This document shows, piece after piece, positions 21,826 to 32,510 of a stretch of DNA of 64,000 nt. The stretch is from Agrypnia vestita. Taxonomy: Eukaryota > Arthropoda > Insecta > Trichoptera > Phryganeidae. Numbering within the stretch: position 1 is the first letter of the stretch; every line of letters starts with the position of its first letter. The translations under genes and the position numbers were made by a program. The notes beneath the pieces are model-generated. The model did not search any database. It had not been told where the DNA came from and saw only the letters and a program-made list of their open reading frames with translations. The stretch spans positions 1 to 64,000 of the forward strand of contig JADDOH010024966.1 of NCBI GenBank assembly GCA_016648135.1, read 5' to 3'.

Positions 21826-22200
21826 CCTAAAGTGGAATAATACATCATAGAACTGGTAAAAAGAATAAGGAAATGTATCTACATATTCGTTAGACTAAGG
21901 AATATTTTAAGTACAAAAATTATTAAAAATGTGTATTGTTCACTCTCTTCTCATATACGGCGTTATCGGATGGGGAGGTTCTTATAAAAAAATCTAAACT
22001 CAGTAAAAATATTACAAAGGATCGTCATTAAAGTAATACTGAAAAAAAATCTACCTTTACAACAAAAGATTTTTTTAAAATTGTTTCCAGCACCAAACGT
22101 GGATGATATTTTCGAGCAAGTTTCCGTATTGAAAATATGCAAAGAAAAAACCTTACAAAAAACCAGGAATACTTCAAGCTTATGAGAAATGGAAACCAAT
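21826..22200 (+). pseudogene. Jockey-type LINE reverse transcriptase fragment
   Basis: One frame reads YIIELVKRIRKCIYIFVRLR, then NVYCSLSSHI. The next frame reads LIYGVIGWGGSYKK. It then returns to VKILQRIVIKVILKK and APNVDDIFEQVSVLKICKEK. This is the C-terminal part of a jockey-like reverse transcriptase: a tyrosine-containing helix, the YG-I-WG motif, then the ILQKR and L-V-DI segments. At least two frameshifts make it dead. Both N- and C-terminal parts are missing. Confidence 0.65.
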
Positions 22201-22734
22201 TCATGTTCATAAATTATATGTTTTATATCTCATGCCCATTAATTTGCAAGCAGCCTTAAAACTCAACGATCACTCGTTAAATATTAAACTGTTTTAAAAA
22301 TAATTAAGATTCCATCCCCTTTAGATGACATTCCATAATTAACACCTCCGATCCCCCCCCCCCCTCAAAGCCCTTACCATAGCACACTTGCATGGTTTAT
22401 CTTTTTCAATTTTAGTACACAAACAAACCTGAAGCAGAAAACATTGTTCTGGAAACATGTAGATTTTATATCTAATAAAGTGGTGAAAACAAAGTGATTT
22501 GTGTTTTATTTTAATAATAATGTCACCACAAAGTTCAAACCTTCATTCAGAAGAAAAAATATTCTTCGAAAAACTTTTATTTATATTTTAAAATAACTAA
22601 AATCTTACGAACACAGGTATTAACTATTTTATATTGAAGGAAGACTATTAGGTATGGCTATTTGAATGAAACTCCATAATTATATTATGCCACTGACGCC
22701 GCCAGCAGTCGTACAATGACGACGTTCCATATTA
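22201..22734. other. No gene recognised
   Basis: AT-rich, with a C-run near 22352-22363. Nothing recognised. Confidence 0.45.
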
Positions 22735-22925
22735 AAACGTTCTTAGGTTTTCATGGCCGTTAAGAACCTTCTGGTTTGTATTTTCTGTTTTTTTTTACCA
22801 TGTTTCTACGACTTTTCTGGCCGATGTTTCGGGTCCCATTGCAGGGTTCGCCACCAAGGTTGATGTAACAGCCAGAAAGGTCGCAGAGACAGGACCCGGA
22901 AAACACAAACAAGGATACGGTCCAT
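22735..22925. mobile_element. Diverged PLE family A hairpin fragment
   Basis: GTTCTTAGGTTTTCATGGCC at 22740-22759 matches the outer arm at 61.29 kb and, reversed, at 15.95 kb. Further in, TGGGACCCGAAACATCGGCC (minus strand) corresponds to the family-A module. The opposing arm (22870-22905) is short and diverged. It is an older and more decayed copy than the others. Confidence 0.55.
22821..22860 (-). ncRNA. Degenerate family A module
   Basis: On the minus strand: GGCGA-A-CCCTGCAATGGGACCC-GAAACATC. The stem and GAAAC survive, but the CTGA part is lost. Confidence 0.3.
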
Positions 22926-23009
22926 ATAACTTGTCCTTATACTAGATATGAAACCTAACGGACATTTAACAGAGCTGTAATGGTGTCTCGGAAAACCACG
23001 CTCCTGAAG

Positions 23010-23350
23010 TACTAACTAAGATGGGCAGGTCATTGGGCTGAGACGCTACGCAAACAAATTATGTTTGCACAGCTATCGCATGGCAAAAGAAGACAGGATG
23101 GGCCGAAAAATAAGATACAAAAAATATTCTGAAAGCGAACCCATGACCGGGCATAATGATGCCAAATAAAGTACACCGCGCCGGGGAAACAAGTGAACAG
23201 AATAGGGCCGATGCAATTTCCGAGAAGAGAAGAAAAAATAAAATCCTCACTCAGAATCTCACTACCCACCGGATAAATGTGCACTACTTGTGGAAGGGTG
23301 TGCGGTTCCGGAATGTGCCTCCTCCTCAGCCACGCTCAGACGCGTAATCA
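23010..23350 (+). pseudogene. LINE C-terminal fragment with zinc-finger-like end
   Basis: Across frames the sequence reads a LTKMGR-GH-like start, then MFAQLSHGKRRQ-GPK, and ends with CTTCGRVCGSG followed by LLSHAQT. This order (RWAGH, a QLSHGKR-GPKKR segment, then a CxxCGRxCxSR...H..H-like finger) is known at the C-terminus of a group of non-LTR reverse transcriptases. It holds several stops and frameshifts. It directly follows a PLE scrap. Confidence 0.6.
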
Positions 23351-23835
23351 ATAAAAAAAAGGCGGACATCAAGGAAGGACCGCCGAAGAAGGATAAGGCA
23401 CCTTGCATATTCAAGTAATATTAATAGCGTGCATCACTGCTCAAAGCGACATTATGGGTGCCCGTTATAATATATTAGGTGGCCTGTCGGTGTTGCGCGA
23501 AACCATCTTCAAAAGTGGAGGCATCTCCCAATATTGTTGTTGATTAGGGACGATCCATAAACCACGTGGTTCCATTTTGAACCCTTTGGAACCCCTCCCT
23601 CCCTCCATGAAGCCCTAAAGCGTGGCTTTTGCCTTGGTCCCACTACCCCCCTGGAGTGAAATGTAATTTTTTTTATTAATTCCAGAAGACATTTTGTGCT
23701 GTTTTCTGCAACCAAAACTACTAAAATTATCGGATACAAAATTCTGTACAGTTTTAATATTGTCAAATAATATAAATGAAGAATCTCGAAACTGGGCACT
23801 ATTCCCCTCCCCAGCCCTCACGTAGCCCAGTATAC
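23351..23835. other. No gene recognised
   Basis: Unrecognised sequence. A G/C-rich patch at 23580-23660 has no motif. Confidence 0.45.
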
Positions 23836-24055
23836 ACTAACTAACTAACTAACTTACCATCACGCCGTTTCTCAGCGGGGGTAGACAGAGATGATAGAAC
23901 GTCACACTCTTCTGTCCTGACATACAACCCTCGCCTCATCCACATTCATACATCTTCGCGTGCAAGCTCGCCGGTCTTCGAGGCTTCTAACGGGACCCCA
24001 AACCATCTGAGCGACCCTCATTTAATTCTATTAATTGTGCTAAGATCAATATAGC
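23836..24055 (-). pseudogene. LINE family A 3' end, copy A4 (internal deletion)
   Basis: On the plus strand it starts with (CTAA)n, the complement of a (TTAG)n tail. The family-A C-terminus follows: CCATCACGCCGTTTCTC, then CTCGCCTCATCCACATTCAT. A jump from the GGTCC block straight to the sequence for KWFGH-like residues (CCAAACCATCTGAGCGACCC) shows a deletion of about 120 bases relative to A2. Not coding. Confidence 0.75.
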
Positions 24056-24462
24056 ATTCCGCCTAATCCTCCCCTTAATCAGGCCACGTAGTTTAGACCA
24101 AAAAAGACAAGACAATGCGGGATACGGAGTGTGTAACAGTGCAGTGAGTCCCCGAACGAGGTCAGAGTTATAAACTGTTTGCGAACAAAGCAACCCCGCG
24201 CTGGCGCTGTAAGGAGATGCCGTTATTGAATTTGTAATTTAATTAAGGCGATACGCCGCCGGGCGGACAGGCCGCCGAGGGGCTCTTAATGCGCCGCTTC
24301 CTTGCTCCGGCACACTGGACCAGATCCCGCCTAACCCCTTCTCACCCGAACAGCTTAGAGAGACAAAGCGCACGAGGAGCACTTGCACGACCTTGCTAAC
24401 TTTCAGTTTCAATTATATTTCACGGTGCACTGTCGAGGGTCGGCCTGATGACACATCTTGCG
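24056..24462. other. No gene recognised; GC-rich patch
   Basis: 24240-24380 is clearly GC-richer than its surroundings, with repeated GCCG. It has no ORF or motif that I recognise. Confidence 0.4.
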
Positions 24463-25221
24463 TAAAGCCATGTATTCACTAGGGGACAAATCGCGAAACA
24501 TTCCGCTCGGCATGTCGCATCAACATCTACGCTCATGTTTCGGGGACAATGACGCGGTCATCTGACGTGTACACACCGGGACTCGCGTATCTTGTCGCGG
24601 AAATGTCATCCGATGAGGTTATGATGACAGCTGCAGTATCTCATTTGGCGAAAACGGGGTTCCGCGCAATTCGAAATGTTTTTTTGGGTCGCAATTTCAA
24701 ATTAACGAGGTTTTACTGTAGTAAATTGAATATTATTAAAAACAAGGTCCTTTTTGCAAATAATTATTGTTTTCCACACGTCACGGAAATGCCGCCCTAT
24801 GAGGTTATGATGACAACTGCGTATCTGTTTATGTTAATGAGTTTATCGAAACGTAAGAGGAGAAAAAAGAGGAGAATGCGAAATTATTTACTGCGAAGAG
24901 AAAGAAGGACGGACATTCTATGCGATCTTCGATCGATACAGCTCGATGAGTTCAAGAACAATTTCGTTCCCCCACATTGTCATCTTAAAGCGCATGCGTA
25001 TTCACTTGTAAACATACCACGTGGTACTGACGCTCCGCGTAATGTTGCGGTGAGCTCGCTCGGGTACCGTGCGCATGGCAACGTTGCCACGGCACGTAGA
25101 AATGCCGCGCTATGTTGTGCGCGACGTCGCGGAACAGTGCACAACGTTGCAACGTCACGTATACTCTATGCCGCGCGTGCTGTTAAGGGACAATTTGTCC
25201 CCTAGTGAATACATGGCTTAA
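24463..25221. mobile_element. Internally deleted PIF/Harbinger transposon
   Basis: Terminal inverted repeats AGCCATGTATTCACTAGGGG (from 24466) and its exact complement (to 25218) are flanked by the 3-bp target duplication TAA (24463-24465 and 25219-25221). TAA/TTA is the known PIF/Harbinger target. At 753 bp it is far shorter than an autonomous element. The subterminal DNA on the right (25010-25180) is CpG-rich with repeated CAACGTTGC-like motifs. Confidence 0.85.
24780..24975 (+). pseudogene. Harbinger transposase, N-terminal fragment
   Basis: Residues MPPYEVMMTTAYLFMLMSLS, then KRKRRKKRRMRNYLLRR and DILCDLRSIQLDEFKNNF, correspond to the N-terminus of PIF/Harbinger transposases. That region has a basic (K/R)RR-W cluster followed by a L-x-E-L-x-L-E-x-F-x-N-F helix. 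The DDE nuclease domain is absent. A longer 218-aa frame (24549-25205) runs through both subterminal regions only because the deletion left it open, and its first and last thirds are non-coding transposon DNA. The element cannot move by its own enzyme. Confidence 0.6.
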
Positions 25222-25339
25222 GACAGCGGCGAATCTCGTCGTGAATCATGTCATCGTGGACTTCGCAAGCACCGAAGCACTTCGCTGGGGACTCGCCGCC
25301 GCCGGGGACTCGGTTGACTATGTAAAGATCGCTGTCCGA

Positions 25340-25679
25340 TCATTTTGAAAGTAAAAAAACGATAAGATTTTGCAAAAATTGTAATAAATTTAAGATAATC
25401 GTTTACTTTGTAATATTATCGAACAAAAAAGACATCCCACGAGGCTTTTCAGTCATAAAAGGCCCACAAAGTGGAACAATTTTCTTCATTATTAAAACAT
25501 CGAAGTTTTGGTAATTCAATAGTTTGTGTTATTTTAATAAGATATCCGTCTTTAAAATATACGTAACCTGGTGAATAATTTTTAAAATTAGATATTTCCG
25601 TACAAAAATGTGATAAAAAACGCAAGAGAAGATATGATAAAAAATGGTGAAATTTGCTCAATCTGCTGGACGATCGTCT
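25340..25679 (-). mobile_element. Solo arm of the 18-kb inverted-repeat element
   Basis: Matches 18740-19096 in order, from a TTACTTTGTAATATTATCGA-like block to TGGTGAAATTTGCTCA. It continues into ATCTGCTGGACGATCG, the outer end kept at the left of the 18-kb copy. The other arm is absent, so it is truncated. Confidence 0.65.
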
Positions 25680-26024
25680 TAATAATTAGGTTTATTCCAG
25701 CGTAACCCCAGGTTGAGTCTGCAAGAACTAGTCTTCCAAGTTACATAAAAAAATTAAACATGTGCCGCAGAACAAAAAAAATATAAAAAAATAGGAATAT
25801 GAATAAAAAAATAATTATGAATAATCTAATAAAAAAGATAGTATACCAAAATAAAAAAAAAACACTAAAGGTGTTATGAAATATATACAAGCAATTTCAA
25901 AGATCTAAAGTAATAAGAATAGCTAAAAATAATTTTAGAATAATTTACGAATATAGATATAATGCTTCAATATGTTGTTGCATTATACGCAATTGTTGTT
26001 ATAATACATATCATAACGGTTATG
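25680..26024. other. No gene recognised; A-rich
   Basis: A-rich sequence with many AAAAAA runs. Nothing supportable. Confidence 0.45.
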
Positions 26025-26705
26025 GACTGATTGTTAGCAACAATATAAGAGAATTGCAAGAAGCATCGAAAGCAACAGGTTTAGAAAACATACAAAAAAC
26101 AAAAATTTGAACCACATCCAAACACAAATTCATAATAAACAATTGGAAAATAGAAACAGTTGACGAATATGTGTACCTTGCTCATAAGATAAATCTGGGA
26201 AAAGTAAACCAAACAGCAGAACTACCAAGAAGAATAGGTCTGGGCTAGGCAGAATTTGATAAATTGAAACACTTGTTTGAAAATGAAGAAATCCCAGTAT
26301 GCCTCAAAAGAAAAATGTTCGATACATGTATCCTACTGATGTTGCCTACCTAACTACAAATGGCCTAGAAACAGCAATACTAACAGAAAAAAAGCATACG
26401 CAAATTAAAATGTACACAGCGGGCCATGGAAACCGCATTGCGAAACTAAAATGGCAGTCGACTAGACATATGGCTTGACAGGAGGATACTAGACGGGTAC
26501 CCAAAATCCTACAGTGGAGGCCCTGGACGAAAAATAGAAGCGTCGGAAGACCTCTCAGAAGGTGGTCTGACGACATTGTCCAGCAAGTAGGAAGAGCCTA
26601 GATGCGAAGGAGGAGAAACAGAGATGAGTGGAAGAAAATGAAAGAGGCCTACATCCAGCAGTGGAGGGAAAAAGGCTAAGGAGGAGGAAGAAGAAGAAGA
26701 CGGTT
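26025..26705 (+). pseudogene. RTE-clade LINE 3' part
   Basis: In broken frames: NNIRELQEASKATGLENIQK, TVDEYVYLAHKINLGKVN, RRIGLG-AEFDKLKHLFE, IPVCLKRKMFDTCILLM, then RAME, LKWQ, RSVGRPLRRWSDDIVQQVGR and RDEWKKMKEAYIQQWREKG. These are successive landmarks of RTE-type reverse transcriptases from the palm/thumb to the C-terminus. The usual segment between RAMER and LKW is deleted, and several stops are present. An AAGAAGAAGAAG tail ends it near 26700, about 15 bases before the mariner. Transposition genes only; no host role. Confidence 0.8.
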
Positions 26706-26716
26706 ATGGATACACA

Positions 26717-28005
26717 TATTAGGTCCATACATATGAAATTGGCGTTTTGCCATACTGGCAAATTTGATCTCAAATATCTTCTCTTTGGTTAGGAATTCCA
26801 AATCCAAATTTATACAGTTATTTACTCATGTATTTGTGTTTTGAAAATTATAATTCATTTGTTTTTTTCTCAATTGTTTTTTTCTTTGCGTCACTCAGTT
26901 TACAAAATGAAAAACTTGAAATATCGCGTTATTTACGAGTACGAGTTCCACCGTGGCACCAGTGCTGCAGAAACGGCTCGAAGGATTAATGATGTGTATG
27001 GCGACGGTGCCGCAAAAGAAAACACAGTGCGTTTTTGGTTCCAACGTTTTCGTTCTGGAAATTTCGACCTGCAGAACAAGCCCCGTGGACGGCCGGAGAC
27101 CAAAGTTGATAATGAAGAATTGAAGGCTATTGTGGAAGCGGATCCATCGCAAACTACATCCGAGTTAGCTGCAGGCTGCGGTGTTAGTGATAAAACTATT
27201 TTAATCCACTTGAAACAAATTGGTAAGGTGAAAAAGCTTGAAAGGTGGGTACCTCACGAATTGAGTGAAGCAAATCAACAAACGCGCGTTGACTGCTGCG
27301 TTGCATTACTCAACCGGCACAATAATGAAGGGATTTTAAATCGAATCATTACCTGTGATGAAAAGTGGATCCTGTACGATAATCGGAAGCGCTCATCGCA
27401 TAGGCTGAACCCTGCCGAACCAGCCAAACCATGCCCCAAGCGAAAATTGACTCCAAAAAAGATACTTGTGAGCGTTTGGTGGACTAGTGCTGGTGTCGTT
27501 CACTACAGCTTTCTTAAATCTGGCCAGACGATTACGGCAGATGTCTATTGTCAGCAACTGCAAACCATGATGGAAAAGCTAACTGCTAAACAACCGAGGC
27601 TGGTTAATCGCTCTAGGCCACTGCTGCTTCATGATAACGCTAGACCACACACTGCACAACAGACGGCTACCAAATTAGAGGAGCTTCAATTGGAATGTCT
27701 AAGACATCCACCGTACTCTCCGGACCTTTCCCCAACAGATTACCATTTTTTTCGAAATTTGGATAACTTCTTGCAAAGGAAAAAATTCAACTCCGATGGG
27801 GCAGTCCAAACCGCCTTCAAAGATTTTATTGATTCCCGTCCGAATGGTTTTTTTAGTAAAGGGATCGATGAACTACCTATGAGATGGCAAAAGTGCATAG
27901 ATAGCAATGGTACATACTTTGATTAAATAAATATATTATAATAAAAAAAATCGGCTTTATGTTCCTCCCATACTAAACCTCAATTTCATATGTAAAGACC
28001 TAATA
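26717..28005. mobile_element. Complete mariner transposon with TA target duplication
   Basis: The 1,285-bp element (26719-28003) is flanked by TA (26717-26718 and 28004-28005). The ends begin TTAGGTCCATACATATGAAA on the left and TTAGGTCTTTACATATGAAA on the complement of the right. They differ at two of the first 20 positions and stay similar to about position 30. The element carries a single uninterrupted transposase gene. Length, TA target and end sequence all fit a mariner; the cecropia subfamily is the best fit by protein. It is the best-preserved transposon in the window. Confidence 0.95.
26907..27926 (+). CDS. Mariner transposase, apparently intact
   Basis: A 339-aa cut-and-paste DNA transposase. 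Residues 1-110 form the paired helix-turn-helix region that binds the terminal repeats (start YRVIYEYEFHRGTSAAETAR; HTH-like GCGVSDKTILIHL near 90-102). WVPHEL (114-119) is the conserved mariner linker motif. The catalytic triad is D151 (TCDEKW), D243 (LHDNARPH) and D278 (PTDYHFF), with 34 residues between the last two, the D,D34D signature. YSPDLSP lies at 270-276. I chose ATG 26907 over the in-frame ATG 26841 because it gives the usual mariner length and N-terminus. There is no stop or frameshift. Similar proteins are often annotated SETMAR-like. Activity is inferred, not shown. Confidence 0.95.
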   Translation: MKNLKYRVIYEYEFHRGTSAAETARRINDVYGDGAAKENTVRFWFQRFRSGNFDLQNKPRGRPETKVDNEELKAIVEADPSQTTSELAAGCGVSDKTILIHLKQIGKVKKLERWVPHELSEANQQTRVDCCVALLNRHNNEGILNRIITCDEKWILYDNRKRSSHRLNPAEPAKPCPKRKLTPKKILVSVWWTSAGVVHYSFLKSGQTITADVYCQQLQTMMEKLTAKQPRLVNRSRPLLLHDNARPHTAQQTATKLEELQLECLRHPPYSPDLSPTDYHFFRNLDNFLQRKKFNSDGAVQTAFKDFIDSRPNGFFSKGIDELPMRWQKCIDSNGTYFD

Positions 28006-29974
28006 TTTGTAACTATTCTGCTTCCGATGACATTCTTTAATTGGGGAGTCAGACCTCCGCGATAGCGCAGCTTACACTAGAGAATTGGTACTCAGTTTCA
28101 TCAGACCAGGAACACGATGTCTCAGGAGCGGAATGAATCCATGAACAGGCATTCGGAAAACATAGTGGAAGCGCTGCAATAATGTGCCAACCTGAACAAC
28201 GTTCTGAATGAATTATTATATCGAGCTGGTAGACGGTTATGCATCACTCGCTTGCAGCCCGACCAGAGCTCGCAGGTATACATGCCGGAGAGTAATTAAT
28301 GAGGATGATCTTCACCTCCCTGCTGCATCGGTAGCAGCATATTTGCAAAAACACTTTGCTGCCCATTGACGTATTATAATATAGACACGTTATTCCCATA
28401 CTAGCCGGCTTTCATATGTAGCAAATAATACAACAAATAAGACAACAAACCACAGCACACTTATTTCATAAACGCTCTGCGTGTAGACAGAAAAATCAGG
28501 TAATTTAAAGTCACGGTGACTAAAATAACATACTCATTCTTACAATAGTGTACGATACTCTGTTCCTTTTACCCCGGGACTTTTTTCGGCGTAGCGTCGC
28601 GCCCGATCACAAAGAATGTCCGTTCGATAACGAATGCAAGTAAGGCAATTTAGCTTACTTTTGAGTTGCCAAGATTTCACGCTTGTAACGTATCTACACT
28701 TTATTATATCATTGTTGCTGCCCTGTATAAATGATAGACGAATGTAATTTTCAATTACATGAAAAACTGTAAAAAAATGCTAAATTACCATAGTTCATTC
28801 ACTTCCATCCAGGAAACAAAATCATAAGCATACAAAAATTAAACGAGTTTATAAAATATGTATTATGGTGTCAAGTACCTGCAACATGCTTATCACGATA
28901 TCCTGATAACATATCGTGATATAATTTGCTTGATAACCTAGTGAGTGTCTGATTCGAACTTATAAAAAGGGAACTAAATTTAAAAAAAAAGATGTTTCAT
29001 ATATATAAATTATTCGAAACTTTACTTTTCAAATTGCAAAAATAAATGAAGTATCACAGAAATATATAATTATCTTTATTATGATTGTGCTAGATCTGCC
29101 ATCAAATAATAATAATTTTTCCACTGCCAGCTTAAAAAAAAAGTATGATTTTTTTAAGAAACGAGATTCACAGATAATTTAAAAACATATTTAGATATAA
29201 TTTAATGTGTAGCAATATAATAAACACTATTTGATAATCGAGGTTCTTTAAAAATGGCATTAATTTAAAGCGTATAGATTAAAGTCCAAACTTCTATGAT
29301 TGTTGAAACGAAAAGAGAGATCTGTTCGACTTCACCGTGATCATTCTGATCTGTGACAGTCGTGACACAGATGGCCTTCACTGAGAAAAGCTCTTCAGGG
29401 GTTGTGATTGGGAGATGTGTCCAGCGGAATGTGATACGCTAGATAACCACAAATTCATTTCTGTAAATTTCTAACAACTCGTGTTATTTTCTAGTAATTA
29501 TTTATATAAATAATCTCGGCCTTATAACGCCGGCACACGAGGGTGAAGATAATAATATAACACGTGTTCCTCGCGCGAAACCTCCAGATAACAATGGCTG
29601 TTTGTGGGCCGCGAATTATTAGCGTACATATTACACACGTACACACACAAGCAAATTTTATAACGACCCACAAACTCCGCGCACTAATTTAAAATTCCAT
29701 CCAACTTTGCGTCTGTTTTCGGGAAATGATTACGCCGCTACAAATGTGCGAGCTGCCGTCGGAATCCTAATAAGATACAAACAAGGGAGGGGCCCAAATT
29801 AAAGCTCTTCATTTTATTACAAACAATATAAAATACGGATTATATCACGCCACAAGGTGTCCGCAAAGTTTAATTTCATTGTTATTAATAAAAAATAGCA
29901 AGAAGACTGGCAGGCCTCGGATGGTGATGATTGGACAATTTAGAAATATTAAAAATCAGCAAATGCGTTAACAC
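28006..29974. other. Long stretch without recognised genes
   Basis: 28060-28340 is moderately GC-rich and not recognised. A perfect 11-bp inverted repeat (TATCACGATAT/ATATCGTGATA, 28891-28921) is the only structure. The short ORFs have no motifs. Confidence 0.45.
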
Positions 29975-30127
29975 TAAGGGCCAGTCGTTTGATCAGGAGC
30001 AAGAGTAATAGTTAAGAAAAAAGCATAGATTTTTGCGTTCTCCACCAATCAAAACACCCGTTTTCCTGAAAATCTATGCTTTTTGCTTAATTCTTACTCT
30101 AACTTCTGATCAAACAACAGGCCCTAA
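29975..30127. mobile_element. PIF/Harbinger-like MITE, copy 1
   Basis: A 147-bp hairpin (29978-30124) flanked by TAA on both sides (29975-29977, 30125-30127). The arms carry GGGCC, TTTGATCAG, GAGTAA and AGCATAGATTTTTGC with their complements. A near-identical copy lies at 36583-36731. TIR sequence and TAA/TTA target fit PIF/Harbinger. The 72-aa ORF crossing it is meaningless. Confidence 0.8.
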
Positions 30128-30164
30128 AGAAAATATAATTAATAACCAGTTAAATTTACGATTA
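30128..30164. other. Short spacer
   Basis: AT-rich bases between the MITE and the family-B fragment. Confidence 0.4.
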
Positions 30165-30350
30165 ACCCATTATTTGATATATTCCCCGTTTCAGTTTCTA
30201 CTTATTAATGTCTCGTACCTCTACCACAATTGCAGCCACGCCCCCGTATAGTTTGTTAACTTGTTTAGCAAATTAAGTATAATAATAATCTTAAATAATT
30301 AGTATCCATCCATCCCGACGAAGATACAGTGGTATGGAGTTTTTAGTAAA
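30165..30350 (+). mobile_element. PLE-like family B fragment
   Basis: TTGATATATTCCCCGTTTCA, GCCACGCCCCC and then GACGAAGATACAGTGGTAT match, in the same order, the right half of the 6.1-6.9 kb composite, but without the LINE A1 tail. The module is truncated after GTATGGAG. Confidence 0.55.
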
Positions 30351-31029
30351 TAAATAAAAGTTGCAAGATATCAGAATCAGAATTATATCGTCCGGGTAAA
30401 CCAATATGTCTCCCAGTAGTGGAGAAGTCGACATATGCCGGTGATGTATACTACGGAGGATGTTTGTTGCAGGTACGGTTTGATGGACAACGATCCAATG
30501 CATGTATTATTGTATTTACCGTAGATTGCAGATAATGTAATAGACCGAATGTCAGCCTCGATATTAAAAATATGAATGCGAAATGAGGTCTAGTATATAC
30601 AGAACAAAATGGAGCGGATTTCTAGCAACAGAAGACCACAGCCCGAGCAATGAGGCGAGGAGAAACGATTTAACTGTACATATATTACAATATGTATATT
30701 AACAATCCAAAAAGAAATTCTCTTATCTAAAAAGATTTGTATCTAAGATTTGCATTATTTATTTTCGAAGTTTATAGCGTTAACTTTGTGGTTGGATATG
30801 ATTATTAATTTTAATTTAAAAAAACTTTGTGTTAACCATGTAACTAGTATAACTAGGTAACTCTACGTAGTATAACACGCGGCTTTAATGTTACCTGGCA
30901 AACTTTTAGTCACTTTTTCTGAAATTTTATTTACGTATAATATTCTCCATCATTGCATTTATATTATTTGGTGAAGTATGATGAAGGTGAAGTATTGATT
31001 TGTTTGCTAGAATAGTTTGCGTTTGTCCT
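30351..31029. other. No gene recognised
   Basis: Unrecognised sequence, AT-rich after 30660. Confidence 0.45.
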
Positions 31030-31076
31030 GTGATGTAGATACAGTGGTATCGAAACCGGTAGACGTAGAGTTACTC
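31030..31076 (+). repeat. Family B arm with module hairpin
   Basis: TGATGTAGATACAGTGGTAT, then CGAAACCGGTAGACGTAGAG, matches the arm at 6848-6893. A GATAC/GTATC stem and GAAACC are present, but the core is degenerate. Confidence 0.55.
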
Positions 31077-31630
31077 GTTAAGTGGTTAATACAAGTTGTT
31101 TCATTAAAATTAATAATCTGAATTTTATAATTATTTTCTCACAACACTCTACGAGACACGCGTATCGGTTTAATCAAATTTTATATTATTCATACACGTG
31201 AATCAGTCATAATCAACATTCGTCTACGGGTTGTTAGTTAGTAGCTACAGATACTACAGATACAGCCAAGGTAGTTTCCGCTCGAAACATTCCAAGGGAG
31301 CTGCGCTCAGTCAACGAGCAACGTGACTTCATAACGAAATTGTGTTGACGACGTCCACAATGTACACTGTGCTGCGCACACATTTAGTCCGACACGTGTG
31401 AAATATAATTTTGGTATTGAAATTTCATTTTCAATTCTGAAAAGCCGCCCGCCTGCGCACGGACGTAACGGTCTAGGTTTTCTGTCTATTTTTGTATATT
31501 TGGAAATCAAAATGTGTCGAATTGCTCATTCATATATGAGGGGTCGTTACATGTGAAATCATCTAGGTGTTACTAATTGATATGGCAGTTACTTTGTGGT
31601 GAGACATAGTTTATAACATAGAACTTAAAA
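31077..31630. other. No gene recognised
   Basis: Unique-looking sequence; a 67-aa minus-strand ORF (31307-31510) has no motif. Confidence 0.45.
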
Positions 31631-31668
31631 ATTACACCTGATGATGAGAGTGACTGCTCCTCTCGAAG
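31631..31668 (+). ncRNA. Hammerhead-like module, unassigned repeat
   Basis: CTGATGA, T, a GAGAG...CUCUC stem with an 11-base loop, then GAAGC. The core is intact but A15.1 is G. No PLE coding relic was seen beside it. Confidence 0.35.
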
Positions 31669-32384
31669 CTATAGTTAAATTTAACTCAACGAGTGTGTAT
31701 TACAAGGTCCAATTTTGTTTAAATTAAAATAATCATCTAGGTGTGGTTGCTTGACGTTTTAGTATTGTTTATTCTTTTACCCTCAGCTTTTAAAACAATT
31801 TATTTTTATCTACCATCATCTTGGATCTAGACTCAATTTACTTTGCAGCGACAGGGAAAAACGGGGCTTTGCAAAGGTTTAGAATTTTTTTACAGGAACA
31901 ATGTTCTATTCTTCAGGATGAGTTGTATACTAGAGTAGTAGAGTTGAAATAAAGATTTACATTGGAAGAGGGTTGAAGAAACGAATCGAAAAGGGTGAGC
32001 GGTGGAAAAATATTCAATAGCTAAGTGTTTACAAAATTTATTAATTATATTCGATTTAATATAAATAATTTTTATTAATTCAAAATTTTTAATTTGTCTA
32101 TCTGCGAAACCTTATAACCTGTATGAGACAAGATGAGAGAAGTTTGTTCTCGAAACACGTAAATCTTGTATCTGTGAAGCTGTGTAAACAATTTATTTAA
32201 TTTTAATAAATTAATTGTCATCAAAAAGTTAAAAACTTCCTTCAGAAGAACTATCCTATGGTTTAACATACAGAAGACATAATAGGGTTATAGAAAATGT
32301 ACAGGAAAAAAACAACAATATATATAAAAATTGCAACGTTGCATTCGAGTACGAGCGTGTTTACATCTGTAAATATTAAGCAAT
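31669..32384. other. No gene recognised
   Basis: At 32130-32160 GATGAGAGAA...TTCTCGAAACAC is a weaker relative of the module hairpin. The rest is AT-rich. Confidence 0.4.
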
Positions 32385-32510
32385 GTCTGGCTGTCTGTCT
32401 GTTCTCTATACAAATCTACACCATTTGTCCGATCTAATCAAAATTTTGCATACTTATTTTTTAGGACCCGGAAGGTGACATAAGCAACATTTCCCCAATG
32501 ATAAAAAAAA
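32385..32510 (-). repeat. Helitron-like family E fragment
   Basis: GTTCTCTATACAAATCTACA and the GGACCCGG block are the reverse complement of sequence at 62805-62940 in the family E copy. Truncated on both sides. Confidence 0.5.

Noticed and set aside
21963..22210. Minus-strand ORFs of 60-78 aa
   Set aside because: The meaningful translation is the plus-strand LINE reverse transcriptase fragment.
24549..25205. 218-aa ORF as a host gene
   Set aside because: It lies wholly inside a TAA-flanked Harbinger element and spans both subterminal regions; only the middle resembles a transposase.
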